Origin: Clostridiaceae bacterium BRH_c20a
GTDB lineage: Bacteria > Bacillota > Peptococcia > Peptococcales > BICA1-8
Length of the DNA: 37,213 bases
Direction: 5' to 3'
Assembly (NCBI GenBank): GCA_000961765.1
Contig: LADT01000063.1
Coordinates: forward strand, 1-37,213
The translations under genes were made by a program, and so were the position numbers. The notes under the pieces were generated by a model. The model saw only the letters and a program-made list of their open reading frames with translations. It was not told the DNA's origin and made no database searches. Each line of letters starts with the position of its first letter. Within the stretch, counting starts at the first letter, position 1. Positions 32,342 through 37,213 of the stretch are shown here, piece after piece.

Positions 32342-33484
32342 ATGATTGAGAAAAATTGTTGGCAGTCATATATGCCTACCCGTGTTATTTATGCCAATGG
32401 GGCAGTAAATGTCTTGGGTGGAGAGGTTTTAAAGATAGGTAAAAGTGTTTTGCTAGTAACTGGTCGTACTTCAATGCGTAAATTAGGAATAACGGAAAGA
32501 GTATGTACTATTTTGGAAAAAGCAGGTGTAAAGGTTAATGTCTATGAGAAAATTGAGTCTAATCCCAGATTAGAAACTGTAGAAGAAGGGGGTTTTTATG
32601 CTCGAGATTTGAACGTTGACGTAATAATCGGATTGGGTGGCGGCAGCGCTATGGATAGTGCTAAAGGCATTTCAGCTGTGGCAACAACTGGGAAAAAAAT
32701 AGAAGAAGTTATGCAGGAGCCTAATTTGCCGATTTTAAAACCTATAGTGGCTATTCCGACAACATCAGGTACTGGTAGTGAAGTTACCCATATTTCAGTA
32801 TTTACAGACGTTAAGAAAATGCGTAAAAGCGCGTTAAGAAGTACTAATACATTTCCACAGATCGCCTTAGTGGACCCTGAATTAACTTATCCATTAAGTC
32901 CCTATTTTACTGCTGTCACAGGTATGGATGCTCTCACACATGCAATAGAAGCAATATTAATACATGATTTTAACCCAGTAGTTGATGCGTGGGCAGAGAA
33001 AGCTATTTTGTTAGCAAGTAAGTATTTAGTAAGTGCAACAACTATCGGTGATGCTGAAAGTAGAGCAGGTATGGCTCAAGCTAGTGTATTAGCCGGTATG
33101 GCCATCTCACAGGTCGGCACAGGTCTTGCTCATGGAATAGGTATGAGTTTAGGAGGAGTATTTGATATTGACCACGGAGCGGCAGTCGGCTTTTTATTAC
33201 CAAAGGTATTAGAATTTAATTCACCTATACGGGAACAAAAATCTAGATTAATTGCTAATCTTATAAGCGAAGGAGCTAATTTTTCAAGTGGTTATTCCGC
33301 AGACGAAGCGGTAAAACAATTGTTTAATACTTTACCTATACAGCGGGGGCTTAATTCTTTAGGTATTAAGGAAGATCAGCTTGAAATGGTTGTAGGTGAT
33401 GCATTAACGCAAGGAGCGACCAAAAATAACCCGCGTATGGTATCCCGTGAAGATATATGGTCAGTACTTAAATGTTCTCTTTAG
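32342..33484 (+). CDS. Iron-containing (group III) alcohol dehydrogenase
   Basis: This 380-residue NAD-dependent dehydrogenase has the dinucleotide motif GLGGGSAMDSAKGIS and TTSGTGSEVTHISVF. The metal site is Asp in ALVDPELTYPL and His in DALTHAIEAI, TGLAHGIGM and DIDHGAAVGFLLP, the pattern of Fe2+ ADHs. It would interconvert an alcohol and an aldehyde or ketone in the cytoplasm; members include 4-hydroxybutyrate, 1,3-propanediol and lactaldehyde dehydrogenases. GGGAGG lies upstream of ATG 32342. It appears co-transcribed with the cyclodeaminase-family gene 20 bases before it. The C-terminal NPRMVSREDIWSVLKCSL is ordinary for the family. Which alcohol it acts on is open. Confidence 0.9.
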   Translation: MIEKNCWQSYMPTRVIYANGAVNVLGGEVLKIGKSVLLVTGRTSMRKLGITERVCTILEKAGVKVNVYEKIESNPRLETVEEGGFYARDLNVDVIIGLGGGSAMDSAKGISAVATTGKKIEEVMQEPNLPILKPIVAIPTTSGTGSEVTHISVFTDVKKMRKSALRSTNTFPQIALVDPELTYPLSPYFTAVTGMDALTHAIEAILIHDFNPVVDAWAEKAILLASKYLVSATTIGDAESRAGMAQASVLAGMAISQVGTGLAHGIGMSLGGVFDIDHGAAVGFLLPKVLEFNSPIREQKSRLIANLISEGANFSSGYSADEAVKQLFNTLPIQRGLNSLGIKEDQLEMVVGDALTQGATKNNPRMVSREDIWSVLKCSL

Positions 33485-33583
33485 TTCAACAAAGATGTTA
33501 TCAGTATAAGTCTTAATCAAAAGATAAGGTTTATTATTTAAACCTGTGATAATATATAAAATTTGCGAGACAGGTGGAAGGAT

Positions 33584-34354
33584 ATGGAAAATAACCCTTA
33601 CCGAGTTCCAGGAGTAGAGAGGGTAATAGATATCTTAGAGTATCTAAGCGAGCACCCACAGTCTTCATTAACAAATATTTATCAAGACTTAGGATTGGCA
33701 AAAAGCACTACTTATGGAATTGTTTTAACCTTAATAGACAGAGGTTATATTAGAAAAGACGTTTCAGGTGGGTTTTATTTAGGTTTGAAGCTATACGAAC
33801 TAGGTATAAAAGCAAAAGATAAAGTTGACTATGCTAAAGAGGCATTACCTATACTAAATGAATTAGCACAAAAAACTGGTTTTACTTCCCATTTTGGTGT
33901 ACTGGAAGGGGACGTTGGGGTTTATTTAGAAAAGGTTGACAGTTCAAGTTCAATACGCCTAAATTCATGGAAAGGAAAAAGAATTTATTTGCATTGTACT
34001 TCATTAGGCAAAGTTTTACTTGCTTATAGAACCTTGCCGGAGATAATTGAGGTGCTTGAAAGAATTTCTCTAGAACCATTAACTAACAAGACAATAACAG
34101 ATAAGGAAACTCTATTAAGTGAATTACTCCAAGTAAAAAAGAATGGGTTTGCTGTTGACGCTGAGGAAAATGAAGCTGATATTACCTGTATTGCCGCTCC
34201 GGTATTTGATTATGCTGGGAAAATTGTTGGAGCTGTAAGTATTTCTGGCCTAACAAGTTGGATAACCCCCCAGAAAAAAGAAGAGTTAGTACTACTTCTT
34301 AAAAGTGCATGTAAAAGAATATCAGAGCATATTGGTGCAAAGAAAAATGAGTAA
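33584..34354 (+). CDS. IclR-family transcriptional regulator 2
   Basis: This 256-residue protein has an N-terminal winged helix-turn-helix with SLTNIYQDLGLAKSTTYGIV as HTH, followed by the IclR effector domain with YLHCTSLGKVLLAYR and DITCIAAPVFDYAGKIVGAVSIS. ATG 33584 has AGGTGGAAGG just upstream; a start at 33563 would lack a site. It lies about 100 bases after the iron alcohol dehydrogenase and points the same way, so it may close the operon and regulate it. By eye it is a paralogue of the regulator at 8734. Having two IclR genes in one window supports two separately induced carboxylate pathways. The effector is unknown. Confidence 0.92.
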   Translation: MENNPYRVPGVERVIDILEYLSEHPQSSLTNIYQDLGLAKSTTYGIVLTLIDRGYIRKDVSGGFYLGLKLYELGIKAKDKVDYAKEALPILNELAQKTGFTSHFGVLEGDVGVYLEKVDSSSSIRLNSWKGKRIYLHCTSLGKVLLAYRTLPEIIEVLERISLEPLTNKTITDKETLLSELLQVKKNGFAVDAEENEADITCIAAPVFDYAGKIVGAVSISGLTSWITPQKKEELVLLLKSACKRISEHIGAKKNE

Positions 34355-34364
34355 ATCTACAAGT

Positions 34365-34581
34365 TGTTAAAATGCCAAAAATAGTAGTAAGGCATTACAA
34401 TAACAATTTTGTTGTTTAAATAAAATAGCCTCTCGGAATAAAAAAACACTTAAAGGCTAAAATGGCAAATATAAACTGGGAATTATCAGATTTTGAGGAA
34501 AATATCTTTTATTTTTGTCATAACCGTAAAAAGGGCATAAGAAATAAACCTAGCAATATTAATTTTAAAAAATGTTTCTAA
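34365..34581. other. Gap between IclR 2 and transposase gene
   Basis: This AT-rich DNA carries two short inverted repeats: AATGCC-GGCATT around 34370-34397 and TAGCC-GGCTA around 34427-34460. The first could be a weak terminator for the IclR gene. The left end of the transposable element should lie here, but I could not find a terminal inverted repeat matched at the other side, nor target duplications. Confidence 0.35.
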
Positions 34582-36081
34582 CTAGGCAGTTTTATTGAAA
34601 ACGAGTTTAGGCAGATTTAAGGTTTCTTTTTGTTCACTGTACCAAGCATCAATGTGCTGGCACATCGTGATGCAGTAAATACGGATGTACCACATTTTAG
34701 TGGAGTGGTGCCGACCGGCTTCCAAGTGGAAATCGATTTTTTCCCGTTTATTAGAACGTTCAACAGAAGTACGTCTTTTATAAGTAAGCTTCCATTGGTC
34801 TGAAGATCTAGGCGTATTAGGAAAAAGGCGTAGATTATCTTTCGAAAAGGTATGAAATGTTCGACCGTATTTGGCAGTAGAGCAAGGGTTTTTGCATGTA
34901 TTTTCAGTTCTGCAAGCAAGAGGACATCTCCATTTTTGACGGTTCTGGGATGCATCATATCCGTTGGGTTTCATTTCTTTACCAATAGGACAGATAGGGA
35001 TGCCTTTAGGAGAAATTTGAATATCACTTTCTGTGCTATAGTTTTTCTTCGTTCTAGGGTTTAGATCAATAAAAGGCTCAATTTGGTGGTGAATTAATAA
35101 TCGGTAGATAGCTTCGGCATCATGAGCAGCATCAAGGAGTATTCTATCAATCGTGCCCAAGGTGAATCGTTGCGAAAATTCAATTGAACTAGCAACAAAG
35201 CTGACTGCATCGTGTCGCGAAGCAGGTTGAAGTCTTGGATATAAAGGCAAATCGTATGTACTGTCGCTAGCAGATATCATGTAGAGGTGGTATCCATTGA
35301 AATATTTTTCCCTAGAGCTATCCCAACCTGAATTACAGTCAGGTTGGGAATAAAGACGGGGATGATTACATTTCGTTATACCTTGGGCACTACAATCACA
35401 AATAGATTTGCTTCTTGGGTATCTGGAAGTTTCCAAAGGGGTGCCGTCCCCAGCAACCCCAATGGAATTCAAATCTCCAAGTAGACCTAATTTAGCAGAT
35501 ACAGTAAGAAATTGAGATTGAAAGAAATCAAATAAACGGTCTCCAGGCAAAAGTTTTTTCTTGGAGCCATAGCGAAGAAATCGATTGACTAATTTTTCAA
35601 CTATCCCAGGATCTTTTGGAGCTTGTTTCTCACCCTTTTTCAACTTTTTCTTTTTCTTCTTTTTGCGTTTGGGCTGAATTTTGGGTTTAATGTTTTCTTT
35701 TTCTAGAGCCCATAGACGCTGAAAAAAGTCATAAAATGTTCCAACACCAGGGATATCCCCTGGTTCAAAGCCACTTAGAATGGCATAAAGAGGAACACGA
35801 TGCATTTCATCAACCCACTTGGTAATACCGATTGTAGGGTTAGTTAAGAGAAACAGAAGGTAAGAACGTAACATGGAGACAGGATCCCGAGGGGCAGGAC
35901 CCTTAAGGGAATAAGTATCAAAAAGCCAGGTTGTTGCGTAGGAAAGATCCGTGATCCACAATTTGGTGATGGTAGGCCAGTCTTTATTGATTAGAGTTAG
36001 AATTCCACCTGAATAGTGTTTTTGTAGTTGTTCAAGAACGAAGTTTTGATAAGTTTCATGTGTAACGAGTATAGGTTTCAC
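34582..36081 (-). mobile_element. DDE transposase of an IS element (IS1182/ISNCY-like)
   Basis: This intact minus-strand gene of about 499 residues uses GTG 36081 with AGGGGTG upstream; an in-frame start at 36156 would give 524 residues. It has an N-terminal helical domain, a very basic Lys stretch (PKRKKKKKKKLKKGEK) and a DDE catalytic core. The core acids are probably Asp in GVAGDGTPLE, Asp in LLDAAHDAEAI and Glu in TSVERSNKREK. A Cys-rich insert (CPLACRTENTCKNPC) before the last acid is typical of related transposases with a DUF-type zinc ribbon. It separates the IclR gene from iorA. Terminal repeats were not found, so the element boundaries are not given. Family assignment is tentative. 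Confidence 0.8.
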
Positions 36082-36233
36082 TTTTAACACCCCTATTATG
36101 GTTAGTAAGGAAAAAATCCCTTCACGCCGATTATTGGGGCGTTTTGAAAAAGTCAAGTGTTTTTTGCGATTTTTTAAAAAAAATTTTAAATTTCAAAGCG
36201 GAATTTCCAATTCTGTTAAATTGAAATAAAAAA

Positions 36234-36255
36234 TCCACCTACAAAAGTAGGAGGA
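36234..36255 (-). terminator. Possible minus-strand terminator upstream of iorA
   Basis: TCCACCTAC and GTAGGAGGA pair with one mismatch around an AAAA loop. On the minus strand the stem is followed by TTTTTTATTT. No minus-strand gene is seen to its right in the window, so its role is unclear; it may shield iorA and the IS from each other. Confidence 0.4.
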
Positions 36256-36341
36256 ATCAAATAAAGATGGTTCAAGCAAAGCCTTATCCCATCTAACTCG
36301 GGAATTCCGAGAGACTATTAAAGTTATAGGAGGACAAAATT

Positions 36342-37213
36342 GTGCAGAAACGTAAGTTTATAATGGGCGATGATGCTATGGCTATGGGTGCCATCGAAGC
36401 AGGCGTAAAGGTTGTTACCGGTTATCCCGGCACACCTGCTACAGAAATCCTAGAGGTAATTGCCAAAGAAAGACCTGATATTTACTCTGAATGGTCCTGT
36501 AATGAAATGGTTGCGACAGAGGTTGCCATGGGTGCTTCTTTAGCTAATGTCCGTACACTGGCCGTAATGAAGCATAACGGCACAAATGTGGCCACTGATA
36601 TGATAATGCATTTTGCCTTTACAGGAGTAAAGGGAGCTTATGTTTTAGTTTCCGCTGATGACCCAGGTGCTAATTCATCCCAAAATGAAGAGGACACTAG
36701 GATTTTATTACACACCTATGGACATTTGCCTATTTTAGATCCAGCTTCTCCAGAAGAAGCCAAAGAAATGATGAAGGCTGCATTTGATCTTTCTGAAGAA
36801 ACAAGTTCCGCATATATCCTGCGCCCAGTAATGCGGGTTTGCCATGCTCGTTCTGTTATCGAAGAAGGCCCAAGTACTGCTCCGGACCGGGAGCCCAGTT
36901 TTGAAAATGATCGGTCCCGTTTTGTTATGAGTGCTGTATCAGAGCCTAAGGCTGGCGGCAAAATGCGTCCCCTTTGGAGACATGAGCTGTTAAATGCTAA
37001 ACAGGCAGAATATAAAGAAATTGCGGAAAAAAGTCCTTTTAACTGGATAGAAAAGGGTGAAGGTCGTACTGGTCTGGTTGGTTGTGGGATTGGTTACACC
37101 TATGCCAAGGAAGCTTTAGAAACTTTAGGCCTGAATTTGCCGGTCTTAAAGCTGGGGACTCTTCCTTTGCCTCCTAAAAAAGTACGGGAGTTTTTAAACC
37201 AGGTAGATAGGGT
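36342..37213 (+). CDS. iorA: Indolepyruvate:ferredoxin oxidoreductase alpha subunit (partial at right edge)
   Basis: The frame opens at GTG 36342 after ATAGGAGG and continues to the window edge, giving 290 residues of a protein usually about 600 long. The N-terminal segment GDDAMAMGAIEAGVKVVTGYPGTPATEILEVIA is the pyruvate:ferredoxin oxidoreductase domain I of IorA. EWSCNEMVATEVAMGASLANVRTLAVMKHNG follows, matching the pocket near thiamine diphosphate. The enzyme converts aryl pyruvates to aryl-acetyl-CoA with reduction of ferredoxin, in amino acid fermentation. The thiamine-binding and C-terminal ferredoxin domains should lie beyond the window. It is separated from the acyl-CoA cluster by a transposase and probably begins a different operon with iorB. 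Confidence 0.92.
   Translation, partial: MQKRKFIMGDDAMAMGAIEAGVKVVTGYPGTPATEILEVIAKERPDIYSEWSCNEMVATEVAMGASLANVRTLAVMKHNGTNVATDMIMHFAFTGVKGAYVLVSADDPGANSSQNEEDTRILLHTYGHLPILDPASPEEAKEMMKAAFDLSEETSSAYILRPVMRVCHARSVIEEGPSTAPDREPSFENDRSRFVMSAVSEPKAGGKMRPLWRHELLNAKQAEYKEIAEKSPFNWIEKGEGRTGLVGCGIGYTYAKEALETLGLNLPVLKLGTLPLPPKKVREFLNQVDR

Noticed and set aside
36297-36311. Short CTCGG-GAATT-CCGAG stem upstream of iorA, considered as part of a T-box or riboswitch
   Set aside because: No T-box sequence, specifier loop or known aptamer core was found in the 260-base leader.
36716-36961. Minus-strand open frame inside iorA
   Set aside because: It is antisense to a clearly conserved plus-strand frame that runs to the window edge.

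Overview
The window looks like an accessory region of a low-GC, anaerobic Gram-positive bacterium (Clostridia, perhaps a Peptococcaceae-type organism; this is inference). The signs are AT-rich DNA, strong AGGAGG-type ribosome binding sites, an oxygen-sensitive glycyl radical enzyme (GRE) with its activase, ETF-linked acyl-CoA chemistry and an indolepyruvate:ferredoxin oxidoreductase subunit. No rRNA, tRNA or CRISPR array was seen. The region is worked over by mobile DNA. An IS4-type transposase runs off the left edge, an IS21 istB relic lies in the middle, and a complete DDE transposase sits near the right end. Several genes are broken: an Fe-S CCG-domain fragment, an SDR gene with five frameshifts, a dctQ gene frameshifted by a 7-bp tandem duplication, and a DASS-type transporter relic.

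Layout. 1-1447: IS4-type transposase (minus strand), a gene-poor stretch, then the C-terminal piece of an Fe-S oxidoreductase. 1662-2114: a MaoC-like hydratase. 2311-8622: a GRE, its radical-SAM activase, a ProC-like reductase, a DapA-like lyase and a decayed SDR. The first three resemble the hydroxyproline dehydratase set (HypD/HypE/P5C reductase), but the GRE, ProC-like and DapA-like proteins each carry unusual active-site signatures. 8734-9489: an IclR regulator on the minus strand, divergent from block A.

Block A (9927-16703) is MaoC - dctP - dctQ (frameshifted) - dctM - CoA-transferase - FrdA-like flavoprotein. Block B (18127-30546) is dctQ - dctM - dctP - MaoC - acyl-CoA dehydrogenase - CoA-transferase - FrdA-like flavoprotein - acyl-CoA dehydrogenase - gamma-carbonic-anhydrase-like protein - enoyl-CoA hydratase - etfB - etfA. 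Blocks A and B share a module in permuted gene order. Block B is followed by a transporter relic, an ornithine cyclodeaminase/mu-crystallin family enzyme, an iron alcohol dehydrogenase and a second IclR regulator. After the transposase (34582-36081), iorA begins and is cut by the window end.

Working model (inference): TRAP transporters import organic acids, which CoA-transferases activate. Acyl-CoA dehydrogenases, MaoC/crotonase hydratases and ETF carry out redox and hydration steps, and the soluble FrdA-like flavoproteins add a further redox step. Block B has a make-up like the carnitine cai/fix operons, but with TRAP uptake and FrdA-like proteins added. The GRE cluster would feed in a separate hydroxylated, cyclic or amino substrate.
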